This document shows, in pieces, positions 13,101-23,637 of a stretch of DNA of 64,000 nucleotides. Source of the DNA: Glandiceps talaboti. Its lineage: Eukaryota > Hemichordata > Enteropneusta > Spengelidae. Every line of letters begins with the position of its first letter. Position 1 is the stretch's first letter. The position numbers and the translations under genes are program-made. The stretch covers positions 13,049,961-13,113,960 of the forward strand of contig NC_135561.1 of the NCBI RefSeq assembly GCF_964340395.1, read 5' to 3'. The notes under the pieces are model-generated. The model was not told where the DNA came from. It was given only the letters and a program-made list of their open reading frames with translations, and did not search any database.

Positions 13101-15292
13101 ATTTTTGCCTTAGTATAACTATAAGTAAATCTGTGATTCTGTATATGTGATGTACATGTGATGTACATGTGATCAATTGTGACTGGCCACGTACACAATC
13201 TATCTATAGTTATACAGCTTGGTTTGCAACCTTGGAATCTTGGACTATGAACTGTTTATTAATCAGCACTCATACTTATTGTGTTCATAAACTTGAACTT
13301 TAACCTTTCAGTACTAATAACAAAAGATGGACCTTCACGCAAAATATATGTCTAACAGGAAAGGCATTCATTTTTGTATGTAATACCATAACAATTGTAC
13401 TTGTAACATGTGACACAACAGTATAGCTACGAAATTACGTGATAATTATTGTCATTATAATTATAAAGGGCATAATAATACTTTTGCCCAGCCTGGCTTG
13501 TCTGTGAAGGTGTGAGCATAGATTCCCTGCCACTCATCTCTAGCTTTAACAACAGAAAAAGTAATATTTTGGCCATTATTTGTTTCATAACTATCTCAGA
13601 ATCTATCCCTCTGGTTATTGGTTATCCATACATTTGTACATTGTGGAATCTGGGTTTAATCCTACACGTAGTACATGTTGGCTAAAAATAATTCTACTGG
13701 AATCAGGCGTTTTCACTGCAATGCTACAACATTGTTACAGGGATTTCCTAGGATGAGATCTTGCTGTGGGAATGAAGTTGAACTATTTCAGGTAGTTTAG
13801 GGCTGCTGTACTGTTTAATGATCAAGCACTAATATTTATTCATGTATAAAAAACACACCATTGCAGGTGATCTAACTTTCAACTTACTCTGTTCTCAATC
13901 ATTATTGAAATTTTCATTGGAAATTTGAACACAACAGATTAAATGTTACAAAAGTGTAATTAACTTCATCTCCTGAAATAATATGGTAAAATCCAAAACT
14001 CTTATTGAATCTAGGGAGAATATTTTTTTACTTTTTTAGAAGTAGAATGATATCAAATGTTTATACATACGTCCTGTATGGTACTGTTATTGGTGACTTT
14101 AATACAGCTCTTATTATAGTATTAGCACGGGATTCAAAACACCAAAATGTTGGCCAATATTTCTCAGTCAATGCCGGGCAATGTTTACGTAAAAACTGCT
14201 GAAATCTTCTGTCTTTTCCAACCAACATGGGTTTCTAAATGGAAATTTAAAAAAAAAGGAATATATCTATAACATTTAGATAAAACTATAGACCGAATCA
14301 TGTGTGAGTGTCAACATCATAGTGGAATTTGATAGGGTACTTGGTGAGTGAAAGGGCAGCAAAAACAATGGAAATCGAAGTATATGATGTATTACAGAAC
14401 ATGTAAAATATGTGCTATGTGCTGATTCTCCAGTAGCTCCATGCAGCAAGTTGATTGTATCCTTTTTATCAATTGTGAAACTTTCATATTTCGTTTTTTT
14501 TTTTCAAAATGTGTACCATCACACCCTCAGGTAGTGTGCGTAGTGTAAGATTGATTGATTGATTGATGTAAAATACAGTCAGTAGCCATATCAATTTCAA
14601 GGCATTAAAATCTTTCCATAACCTATGGTATGTAAGGGTACCTAAAACATTAAATTGAGACCATGAACTGGGATTCTCAGTTTGCAAAAAAAAATTAGCC
14701 ATCTGAGACTCTCAGTTCATGGTCTCAGTTTAACGTTTTTGGTAGCCTTACATACCTCGTAATGTTCATGACCTCACTCACAATTAAGACACAGAAAAAT
14801 ATAATTTCTGGAAACAGCAATACAGAATGGACATTTATATATATCTTGTACAGTCTGTTACTAAAAGTCTCAAGAAAATGAGTGGGGCTCAATTCATGGT
14901 AAAAACAAAAATAAATAAATAAATTGGAAGAATTATCTTGTAAATCTACACAGCACTCCTATCATTGCAAACATTTTTTTTTCTGATGTACCCATAATGT
15001 AATATTTTATAATTAAGCTAAAACTAGGATATAAAATGCCTTATATAAACTTTAAAGTTATAGAACATGACATGTACAAACTACAATGTTAATCAGTGCC
15101 ATGGCAACGGTTATATACATGCATGAATATTTTACTTGTTTCCCTGCAATAAGCATCTGAACCACATAGTTATCTAAAATCGACCCTTACCTTAGCAACG
15201 AAGTTGAGATAGTAGGTGACACATAACGCCCCAAATCCAACCACCAGCGGGAGAGACTGCCATTCCCTTGCTAACTCGACGAAGTACCCCAT
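6567..15292 (-). CDS. ABHD3: ABHD1/ABHD3-type alpha/beta hydrolase (phospholipase family), 9 coding exons, 392 aa
   Basis: Coding exons in order: 15292-15191, 14234-14071, 12131-12010, 11217-11111, 10569-10457, 8878-8705, 8118-8070, 7528-7363, 6748-6567 (stop TAG at 6569-6567). All introns are GT-AG with consistent phase; total 1179 nt. Residues 14-33 form an N-terminal membrane anchor ([18 protein letters not shown]). The fold follows: LPGLTG oxyanion-side loop, [21 protein letters not shown], the nucleophile elbow GISLGG (Ser200), catalytic Asp in AADDPFSP (325/326) and catalytic His355 in SHGGHIGF. Human ABHD3, a medium-chain and oxidised phosphatidylcholine hydrolase, is 409 aa, so the model is near full length. 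The ABHD1/ABHD3 split is a vertebrate matter, so this is best called a co-ortholog. It is head to head with ADRM1. Intron 3 carries a large splice-acceptor minisatellite and an interrupted palindrome. Confidence 0.93.
7035..7134. repeat. (GA)n microsatellite in ABHD intron 8
   Basis: Nearly pure GA dinucleotide run with a few interruptions at its left end, between the last two coding exons of the hydrolase gene. Confidence 0.95.
8553..8712. repeat. Source-like copy of the duplicated exon 6/intron 6 junction segment
   Basis: Matches 5825-5981. Positions 8705-8712 are the last coding bases of ABHD exon 6 and 8704-8703 its GT donor, so the duplicated block spans a functional junction. Confidence 0.75.
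9801..10071. mobile_element. hAT-like MITE, 271 bp, with 8-bp target-site duplication
   Basis: Ends are CATTCTCGCAAACCA at the left and the complement of CATCGTCGCAAACCA at the right: a 15-bp terminal inverted repeat with two mismatches. The 8-bp direct repeat GATGGTCT flanks it at 9793-9800 and 10072-10079. No coding capacity. A shorter relative with the same ends sits at 24080-24184, and a right-end fragment at 28930-28972. An 8-bp duplication and CA...TG ends fit the hAT superfamily; that assignment is an inference. Located in ABHD intron 5. Confidence 0.75.
11201..11816 (-). repeat. 40-bp minisatellite made of the ABHD exon 4 acceptor junction, 15.4 copies
   Basis: Fifteen full 40-bp units start at 11201 and every 40 bp after, with a 16-bp partial unit at 11801. 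The first unit is the real junction: 11201-11217 is the first 17 nt of exon 4 and 11218-11219 its AG. The other units lie in intron 3. Nine units (1, 2, 3, 7, 10, 11, 13, 14, 15) keep the CCTA form that reads TAGG on the transcript, with AG at the acceptor position; six (4, 5, 6, 8, 9, 12) have CCAA, which removes that AG. The copies are otherwise almost identical, so the array is young or homogenised. Confidence 0.97.
11825..11869. repeat. 17-bp perfect stem-loop beside the minisatellite
   Basis: 11825-11841 (ACGTTTTTATCCTGATC) pairs exactly with 11853-11869 across an 11-nt loop, 9 bp after the last repeat unit. Confidence 0.75.
12150..12690. repeat. Large AT-rich palindrome in ABHD intron 2, interrupted by a MITE
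   Basis: The left arm (about 12150-12257, continuing at 12435-12475) is matched in inverted orientation by the right arm (about 12550-12690), including the blocks AAGACATGCAAATAAAAAAT and TTTTAATTGCTTTTAAAATT. The left arm starts about 20 bp from the exon 3 acceptor. Only the left arm contains the element at 12258-12434. Confidence 0.8.
12258..12434. mobile_element. 177-bp MITE with TTAA target-site duplication
   Basis: Begins AGTGGTCATATGGATGAGG and ends with the near-complement CCTCATCCATATGGCCACT, with inverted homology extending inward. TTAA flanks both ends (12254-12257, 12435-12438). The uninterrupted right arm of the surrounding palindrome shows a single TTTAAA at the matching point, confirming insertion at TTAA. 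TTAA targets are typical of piggyBac-type transposases; that is an inference, since no coding remains. A related copy is at 52217-52530. Confidence 0.75.
14626..14757. repeat. Palindrome with about 58-bp imperfect arms in ABHD intron 1
   Basis: 14626-14684 and 14701-14757 are inverted copies sharing GAGACCATGAACTG and GGTATGTAAGG, with a spacer of about 16 bp. A short GATT run precedes it at about 14551-14566. Confidence 0.65.
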
Positions 15293-15792
15293 CTTGTCTC
15301 CTCAAGTTTAAAAAGTATCCTTGTTGAACAAATGATTCTGCGACTTCTGTTAACTCAGTCATCTATTAACAGTTGTGTTTCATGTCATGCGAGTACTCTT
15401 CCCTTACGTAATTAGTGATGACCTGGCACCATCCGATGCAGGCCATTGGTCGCCGGTTCGCGGTTCCATCAGAGTTTCATATATGATCTCGTCTCGAGCT
15501 CGGTACGCGGTAATCAATCGGTCTGGGGTCAAGAAAGTGCGCCCTCACACAGACAGGTAATTTGTAGTTGACCTTTGACACAGGGCTGGCAATTTTCATA
15601 GCAATGCATATGTAGTCAGCGTATTCTTATAAAACTTGTTTAATTTGGCTAAAATGTTTTTACATATTAAAGATAGCTTTTCTATTTAAATTACTGTAAT
15701 ATATTTGGATGATAAATCTTGATAACTGTTGTACAAAATTAGTAAAAGTATAGTAATTTTGTACTTGAAATGCATGTAGCAGTCATCTAATC
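15293..15792. promoter_or_regulatory. Shared upstream region of ABHD (-) and ADRM1 (+), likely bidirectional promoter
   Basis: Only 500 bp separate the two start codons. The middle, about 15410-15550, is richer in G+C and CpG (GGTCGCCGGTTCGCGG, CTCGAGCTCGGTACGCGG) than the surrounding AT-rich DNA, as expected of a housekeeping promoter. No TATA box is placed suitably for either gene. A plausible 5' UTR intron for ADRM1 runs from the donor CAG|GTAATT at 15557 to an AG near 15779-15782. Confidence 0.5.
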
Positions 15793-16412
15793 ATGGCGTC
15801 TGGAGCTCTGTTCGGTTCTGCTGCCAGTGGCAGCCGATCTGGAAGCAAAAATTTGGTCGAATTTCGTGCCGGCAAGATGCATCTGAAAGGCACAACTGTT
15901 ACTCCGGATAAGCGGAAGGGACTTGTGTATGTTCGTCAAACTGAAGATTCCCTGGTTCATTTCTGTTGGAAAGACAGAACTACGGGCTCAGTCGAAGAGG
16001 TGAGTGAACGGACATGCATGTGACTCAGAACGTATTTCAATATATGCAATGTCACGGTTTTCCATAACACACCTAGTGAATGTATTGTAGTACTATAGTA
16101 TTTCAAACTTGTTTCTTCTACTGTGTACTGTTCACACTCAGGTAGTCCTAACTCACGAACCATGTAGACTGGAAGCAATTTGTAACTGGTGATTATATTT
16201 ATAATATTGTATTTGTTAGTGCATGGATGTATTAGTGAGACATCCATGGTGCCCGGGGGTTAGTATTACGTTACTAGTGATAATCCAAAATCGTCTCGTA
16301 ACATACTTTTAAGTGATAACGGGTCTGTCATTTATTGCATTGGATTTCCATTCACGGCTTTTACATGTGATTTTTGTAATAGGATGTGTGTGTGTGTCTG
16401 TGTCTGTGTCTG

Positions 16413-16453
<41 letters not shown>

Positions 16454-19400
16454 CAGTCCATCTGTCTGTCTCTGTGTCTGCCTGTCTTTGTCTGTGTCTG
16501 TATTCTCCGTGTCATGTCTAATATACATACTCCTACATGCAGTACACACGTTATATTGTACATTGTAAGTTGAAGTATTAACAATAATTCAATACAGCTT
16601 GTATTAAAGCATCCATCCATCCATATCTATCCATCTATCCATATCTATCCATCCATCCATCCATACGTATGTACATGTACGTACATCCGTATGGATGTAC
16701 ATATGGATGGATGGATGGATATATGTATGTACGTACGTACATACGTACGTACGTACGTACATACATACATACATACATACATACATACATACATACATAC
16801 ATACATACATACATACATACATACATACATACATACATAATCAATGACTCATCACATCACTGAGCAGACACACTTCCTTGTCTGTGAATACATGTATAAC
16901 CATTCCAAGGAATATACCAATGAGCAATATGCTGAATGAAAATAGCAAAAATGATGGTTTGTAGTAATAGTGTGATCATAAGTGATTACTGTCTAAAGGC
17001 TAAAGCCCAGTTTGAAAGAGAATTATTGCAGAGACACTTTTCTGATACATTTTGATTTGTTTATCTGTGCATTACAATCATCTTTATATCAATGTTGATT
17101 TCAGTGTCCTCCCCCCCCTCCCAACAAAAAAAAAATAATTCCCCCAATATTTGTCTTCATACAGCCAAGGAAAATAGGAGTGACCTAAGGGGCCCTGTCA
17201 CTACAAGTCACTAGTGGACTCCAGGAGTTATAAGAAAGCCTTAGGTCAAAGTTTCTTTCTGGTGAAATGAAGAAAAATATTGGGAATAAATGAATGATCA
17301 TACAAATGTAAAATCTGCATAAGAAAGACTAACTTTACACTGTATGTAGCTTACAAGTATTTGTTAGTAAATAAGAATTATAGAAATAAATCTCACTGAG
17401 CACACTCACTAAAAATAACATGGAAATACATTTTTTGTAATTTTATATATTTTATTCCACTTTCTGTAGGATTTGATTTTATTCCCTGATGATTGTGAAT
17501 TCAAGCGTGTACCACAATGTACTACTGGTCGTGTGTACATCCTCAAATTCAAATCTTCAAGTCGCAAATTTTTCTTCTGGATGCAGGTAAGTACTTCTAT
17601 GTACATCTATAAGCAAACGTATCCAGCCATAGCTAGAGCTGAACATGTTTTCAAATTCAAGAAAGAATTTTTTGGAAGTCAAGATAAAGGCTAGCATCAT
17701 ATTCCACTTCATTATTGACTACAATATCAAGAATGTGTCTTTTTAGGTATCTCATTGTTCCTTTCCAAATATTTTTTATATAGTCACTTTATTGTAGTCA
17801 AAGGTCATAGGCCCAAAATACAGTGAATTACAAACTTACATTTTATATAACCAAAAAATATATGTTACAGTTCCATAAAGTATTTGCTTCTGACCTTATT
17901 TTTAAGGAGTGATAAATAAAGGTTGCTAGTCTCTGTAATTCACTTGATTGATCGGATGATAACAGTTGAGTAAACTTTTCAAAAGATGGCGGCTGATAGA
18001 AGAATTGCGGGATGTATTTTGACCTAAGGTTTGCAAAAAAATCATATTTCAATAGGAAATCATTAATGGTGTTCGTCCTTGATTTCATCATTTGAATAAC
18101 AAAGTACACAAATATGTTCAGCTCTATCAATACCTTGTCTTCTTCCTGCCTCAATCCCAATCTTCTCAATCTATACAATCTGGCATAAGGACTACGTTGC
18201 ATACTGGTATTTTAATGTAACCTGAGTACCATGTACATATTTCAATGACTATGCCACAATGATTTGTTTTCATTTACTATTTTCAGGAACCCAAGACTGA
18301 CAAGGATGATGAGTATTGCAAGAAAGTCAATGATTACCTGAATAATCCACCACCACCAGGATCTTCTGGTGGTAGTCGTACTGGTGGTCTTCCACCAGAG
18401 TTAGCTGCTTTAGGTGGAGGTAAGAGTATCTTGTCAATAAATTCAAAGTACTATCAAGTACTCAGTGTTTTTGTTATGGTTGGGGAACCTCTGTAGGGGT
18501 AATGGGAAAGGGGGTAAAAGTGGAATAGTTTGCCATACAATCTACCATGATATTGTGTGGGAACTCTGATGACTGGAGAATCCCCAGTAGGTTTTACCTA
18601 CCAAGAATACTTACCACTATGTTACAAACCAGACTACCTAGGGAAAATCTGTATTGATTTGTTCAGTAGGGTCAAACTGAGAATCACCCTTCTTTAATAC
18701 TAGACTCAAAGATGAGTCATTGTTGGCACTTTTTGCACCCATTCCACAAAGGTTAGGGGAATGAATGATAATGACACCCTGACAACATATTTTACAGTCT
18801 TCCTTATTACATACATGTACAGATGTGGTTGAATTTTAATGAAACTCAGCCAGTGCCTGGTGGCTCAGACCCAGACTTCAGTGTAAGAGGCACACAAGCT
18901 AACTGTTCAGCCACTGACAAAACCCACTAGATGCTATGTTAATGATATCTGATAGTCTTAACATTCATGAAATCTTTGCTATATTTGTTCACAAGGTGAG
19001 AGTGGTCTAGGTGCCCTAGGGAACATGGATCAACAACAACTAATGCAGTTACTTGGAGGAGGCGGTCTTAGTGCTCTAGGTGTGTATTTACTGACACATA
19101 GGTGGTCTTAGTTCTCAAAGTATGTATTATCTGACACTTAGGGGGTCTTTTTTCTCAAAGTATGTATTATCTGACCCATACATGTAGGTGGTCTTAGTGC
19201 TCAAAGTATGTATTATCAGACACTTAGATGGTCTCATTGTCCAATATTTTAATCTTGGAGAAAATGCAAATGTGCAAAGTGTAGAAATGACATTATGAAT
19301 TATAGAAAGTAAATGACTTCCATTAATTTTGATGCCTATACCCTCTCAGGTTATGGTAAGAGTACACAAGAACATTAATCTTTTTGATTTTTTGAAAATG

Positions 19401-22241
19401 AAAAAAAAAATCTAGTTTGGCCACTAGGAGTGCTATTCATTTATCACTGTTTGATATTTCCCTTGTAGGTGGTATGGGAGGCTTAGGTGGACTTGGATCA
19501 TTGGTTGGTGGAGACAGACCAAGTAGTGCACAGTCTACTACATCATCTGTGTAAGTTAATCATTCAATATACTTTACTCCATAGTTTTCTAAGAACCCTG
19601 TTGTCTTACAATTATTGCCAATATGGTATTAATTGTATTACTAGCATATCAACATAACCAATGAAGAGATTGTGTGTCTGTGTGTCTGTGTGTGTGTGTG
19701 TGTCTGTCTGTATGTGTGTGTGTGTGTCTGTTTGTCTGTCTCCTTATGTATATCACGTGTGTGTGTGTGTGTGTGTGTGTTTGTGTGAATTTCTTTGTTT
19801 GTGACACTGTAGTACTCGTGCAAATACCCTAAGTATTTCTAACTGACATTGATGCACCTTGGGTTCACCGTTCTGTATATAATTGTGTATATAGACCATC
19901 CCGTGTACAATCATCACCAGCCCAAAGACCAACCAGTGATAGCAGTAGTGCTGGTGGTGGTACTGGTGGTACTACTGGTGGTACAACTACTAGCACTGGT
20001 ACAGAGAGTACCACACCATCTCAGCAACGTCCAGCAACTGCTTCAGCTGCTCTGCCATCTCAGTCGTCGTCCCAAGCGTCACGTCAGCAGATACAACTCA
20101 GTGATCTACAAAACATCCTAGGCAGTATGAACAGTAAGTAGACAGTCGTAGACACAAACCACTGAACACTTTGACTAACTCTACATAACACAAAACAATA
20201 TATCCTTGACAACCACACCTGAAAGAAACCCCATAAATAGTAGTGTAATATCTACCAAGTACAATGTACATGCATTACAGCTGTGTGGTATTCTGCTCAT
20301 AGCGTCAAAGAAAGATGTGTATGACATTACATTTATGTCTGTAAGCAAAGGATTGACCAATATTAAGCCTTAGTACTTCTCAGCAGTTTAAAAATATATT
20401 ACTTTCTAGGCATATACATTTACATGGACATTTATTGATGTATCATAACCTTGCGTGTGGTAATTATACACACTGTCAGAGAGTTTCATAAAAAGTGGTA
20501 TACTTTATGACAAATTTGACAAAATCTGTTTATTTGTTTTTCTTTCAGTTCCACCACCACCAGAAGGACAAGGGGACGGTACCCAAAGTGCACGTAAGTC
20601 AAAACTCAATAGTATATATTCACTACATACCAGTACTTTTTAGAATGTAGTTACAGAGATAAAGTCCGGTACATATAAGTATACATGCAGTTTAGAGGGA
20701 GAACTTTGTTAAATGTGCTGAGAGCTGAAATGCATTCTACCTGCTGACCACTTTTATGAACACTGTACATAACTTTACATCTGTCTCATTATCATATTTG
20801 ATTGACAGTTATTGATTTCTAATTATCCTGTTTGATTGACAGCTACTGATTTCTCATCATATTTGATTGACAGCTACTGATTTCCCATTATCTTATTTGA
20901 TTGACAGCTAATGATTTCCCATTATCTTATTTGATTTACAGCTACTGACTTCTCATATTATTTGATTGGCAGCTATTGACTTGTTATTTTTCTATTTGAT
21001 TGACAGCTATTGACTTGTCCCAAGCCCTGTCTCCTGAAGTGATGGCCCCTATCTTGTCTAACAGTGAGGTTCAACAACGGTTGATGGAACACCTACCAGA
21101 GGGGGAGTCTTTGCCTCGTGATCCTCAACAACTCAGTGCCACTATACAATCACCTCAGTTTCAACAGGTAAGGCTGCTGTGTATAGCCTTGGTGCATAGA
21201 TTTAACCTATGGATACTGTGAAACTATTAGTCAATCAGTCACACAAACTGCTCTAGTATCAGTCCAATGTTAATTCATTTTCATCAAGGATACCATAATA
21301 TATGCATTCTATGTTAAATCATGAGCCATATTTATTTAAATATTTATAATATTCCAGAAATTTGTTTGATGCATGTTGTATATACTATATCCTTCCTTTT
21401 ACTTCACTTTCTGTCATTTAAATATACATGTTTTCAAAATCAAAACACATTTTCCCTCGTCAAATTCGTGCATCTCTCCTCAAATATATAATAATTCAAA
21501 TTTGACTCCTTAACCAGCTTGTTTTGTTGAATCCCTTAAAATGAAGTACTTTACAGTATTAGTACTTAGATTAGTAAACTATGCATGCATAGGGCAAGCA
21601 TTTTGATAGTAATGGCTGTTTGATTGATTCAAAAGCAATCGAGTTTTCGTCTCTGATGTTATGGTTTTTTTTATCTCCTAGGCAATGAGTATGTTTGGTG
21701 CAGCTTTGCAGTCTGGACAACTTGGACCATTGATGAATCAGTTTGGGTTAAGTCAGGAGGCAGTAGATGCTGCTAGTAAAGGAGGTATGTATTCTGTGAT
21801 CCCTCTTAGATGTTCACTGACAATGGGCTAGCAGTAGGCTAGCTCAGTGCAAGCATTATTTTGATCACCTCGCCAGCTTATGTTAGCAATTGGAAGAAGG
21901 GTTATGCATGAATGCTGTAAAGAATTTAATTGAAACAGAATAAGTGCACCAAGACTTGCACATCATTTTGTACATACATCATCATCATAGATATTTTACA
22001 TTAAATGTCAATAATAAATATAGTATCCCATAATATCATTATTGACCACTATAGTGCATAAGGCACTGATAAAACAGTCATATTTACTCAACCATGGTGT
22101 GTTTGTTTCTCTCTCTCTACAGACCTGGAAGCCTTTGTACGTGGAATGCAAGGTGGCGATAAAAAAGACGACAAAGATAAGAAACCAAAGGATGGAGATA
22201 AAAATGAGAAAGATGATGATGAGGGAATGAGTGTAGATTAG
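15793..22241 (+). CDS. ADRM1: ADRM1/Rpn13, proteasomal ubiquitin receptor, 10 coding exons, 429 aa
   Basis: Exons: 15793-15999, 17470-17586, 18287-18419, 18996-19079, 19469-19550, 19895-20133, 20549-20593, 21007-21167, 21682-21784, 22123-22241; GT-AG throughout, 1290 nt, stop TAG at 22239-22241. Residues about 19-130 are the Pru (PH-like) domain ([20 protein letters not shown] ... VHFCWKDR ... [11 protein letters not shown]), which in the family binds ubiquitin and the Rpn2 tail on the 19S regulatory particle. A Gly/Ser/Thr/Gln-rich linker follows (about 130-300). Residues about 303-395 are the DEUBAD domain ([18 protein letters not shown] ... LPEGESLP ... SPQFQQ), which recruits and activates UCHL5/Uch37. 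The charged tail ends DDDEGMSVD. Human ADRM1 is 407 aa. Introns 4 and 7 contain tandem copies of the adjacent splice junctions. Confidence 0.97.
16386..16512. repeat. (TG)n/(TCTG)n microsatellite in ADRM1 intron 1
   Basis: TG repeats grade into a TCTG/CTGT tetranucleotide tract. Confidence 0.95.
16609..16839. repeat. (ATCC)n / (GTAC) / (ATAC)n compound microsatellite in ADRM1 intron 1
   Basis: A CCAT tract, a region of alternating GTAC/ATGG words and a long, almost pure CATA tract (16752-16838) follow one another. Confidence 0.95.
17100..17300. repeat. Dispersed repeat copy in ADRM1 intron 1
   Basis: Contains GTGACCTAAGGGGCC, an inverted CCTTAGGTCA block and the words CCAATATTTGTCTTCAT and GAAGAAAAATATTGGG at its two ends, so it is roughly palindromic. 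Related copies: about 50530-50830, 53170-53530 and 56780-57030. Confidence 0.6.
19061..19242 (+). repeat. 40-bp minisatellite made of the ADRM1 exon 4 donor junction
   Basis: Unit 0 (19061-19100) is the end of exon 4 (to 19079) and its donor GTGTGT. Units at 19101-19140, 19141-19186 (46 bp) and 19187-19226, plus a partial unit at 19227-19242, repeat GGTGGTCTTAGTGCTC followed by AAAGTATGTATTATC. Each full copy carries a GTATGT donor-like hexamer at or next to the position of the real donor. Confidence 0.93.
19676..19780. repeat. (TG)n microsatellite in ADRM1 intron 5
   Basis: Interrupted TG/TCTG run. Confidence 0.9.
20795..21018 (+). repeat. 31-34-bp minisatellite made of the ADRM1 exon 8 acceptor junction, 7 copies
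   Basis: Acceptor-like AGs end at 20808, 20842, 20873, 20907, 20941, 20972 and 21006, spaced 34, 31, 34, 34, 31 and 34 nt. Each is embedded in ATTTGATTGACAG followed by CTA(C/T)TGA(C/T)TT. The last is the true acceptor of exon 8; the other six are intronic copies that include about the first 12 coding bases. Confidence 0.96.
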
Positions 22242-23637
22242 CTGACCCCAGATGACACTGTATCAGTTTGTAAGCATTGCCTTAGATTTGGCAGGCATGT
22301 TTCTATATCATATTATGTAATCCTGGTATTCATAGAGTTCAAATCTAACACATACACATAGTAGACAGATTTAGCCAAACGAAGTTTCAGCTCTAGTTAC
22401 CAATTGATTTCCATTGTTCTAACAGACTACATGGACATTATTCTACTTTCTAAAATTGGTAGTGTCGTTACATGTTTAGTGGTTTATTTGCCCCAGACTA
22501 CCGCTAATTTTGGGTCCTGGTTCGGCACATACATGTAAACATTTGAAAATAAAATGTATGTCAACCCTTAGAATGCCATGTTAATGTCTACATCTGTTCC
22601 CACAGTAGTGAAGATACTAGTTTATCGTAAGATTTCATTATCACAACAAACTGTATATAGTTTGACCAATCAGCTTCTCTGTTATAATTTCCCATGAATA
22701 TTTAATGAATACCAAAGATTAAATAATGTGATCACAGACTTGATGTATGCCAAGTCTCAGCCAATGCTTGTACACTTACTGTTAGCTTCTGGAATTAAGA
22801 TCATCTTTGCATCATGACATAATTCATTTTGTTGCTTCTTATATTTTGTGGTATCTGTAACTTGTTAAAAATGGAAAATTACATATTTATCTGTGTTTTA
22901 CCAGGATTTGAGGAGACTGGGCAATCCAAGGAAGGGTATCAACTGCCATTGTGACTGGGTCACAGTCATGTTATCATACAACTGTTTTTTCTATTAGTTT
23001 GTTTATGCAAGTGCCAAACTACACCATAAGGACAGAGCTATCTGTGAAGTTAATTTAGTGTCCAAATATAAGTTATGAATTGCATCGTCTGAGTCTTTAG
23101 TGATCAGACTCAAACCTGTGTAACATGATTATCAACGTTTTTGTTAAGTGATAATAAGTTGGTAGAATCCAGCTAAGTTGCCACATCATTTACTTTGTGC
23201 TGAGCTTCCATACAAAACTACATGTATGTGTAGGAATTATGTTTTCACCATGTTTCCCTGTACGTCACTATGGTTCTAAAATCTGAAACTGTTCAAATGT
23301 TGTACGAAAGTCCAGCTGATTCCACAAAATAAAAAAATCATTTATACATCTCTAGGTATTGCATCAGAATTCAAATTTCTCATGGCTATGCAATTATGCC
23401 TTGCTCAATCATCATACATCTTGAGTGCTGTACGACTGACGTGATTTCTCAATAACTGTAAATTTCAACACAAAATAGTTTCTGTGTTACTGGAAATGGG
23501 TATCCAAAGTACATGTTTGTCAGTTTTAGATGAACAACAGATCTTATAATTAGTGGTACAGGTCACTTATACTCTTTGTTATTTTGTTATGTAGTTAAAT
23601 CATTGTTGACAATTTAAAAGTACACTAAAGTCTTATG
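22242..23637 (+). other. ADRM1 3' UTR and gene-free flank
   Basis: The first AATAAA after the stop is at 22548-22553, giving a 3' UTR of about 330 nt if used; a second lies near 23328. No further exon or structured RNA seen. Confidence 0.55.
22548..22553 (+). terminator. Candidate ADRM1 polyadenylation signal
   Basis: Canonical AATAAA about 310 nt after the stop codon, followed by GT-rich sequence within 20 nt (ATGTATGTC). Confidence 0.5.

Noticed and set aside
15375-15560. 61-codon frame upstream of ADRM1
   Set aside because: Lies in the presumed promoter/5' UTR region, with no domain; frame length is expected in CpG-richer DNA.
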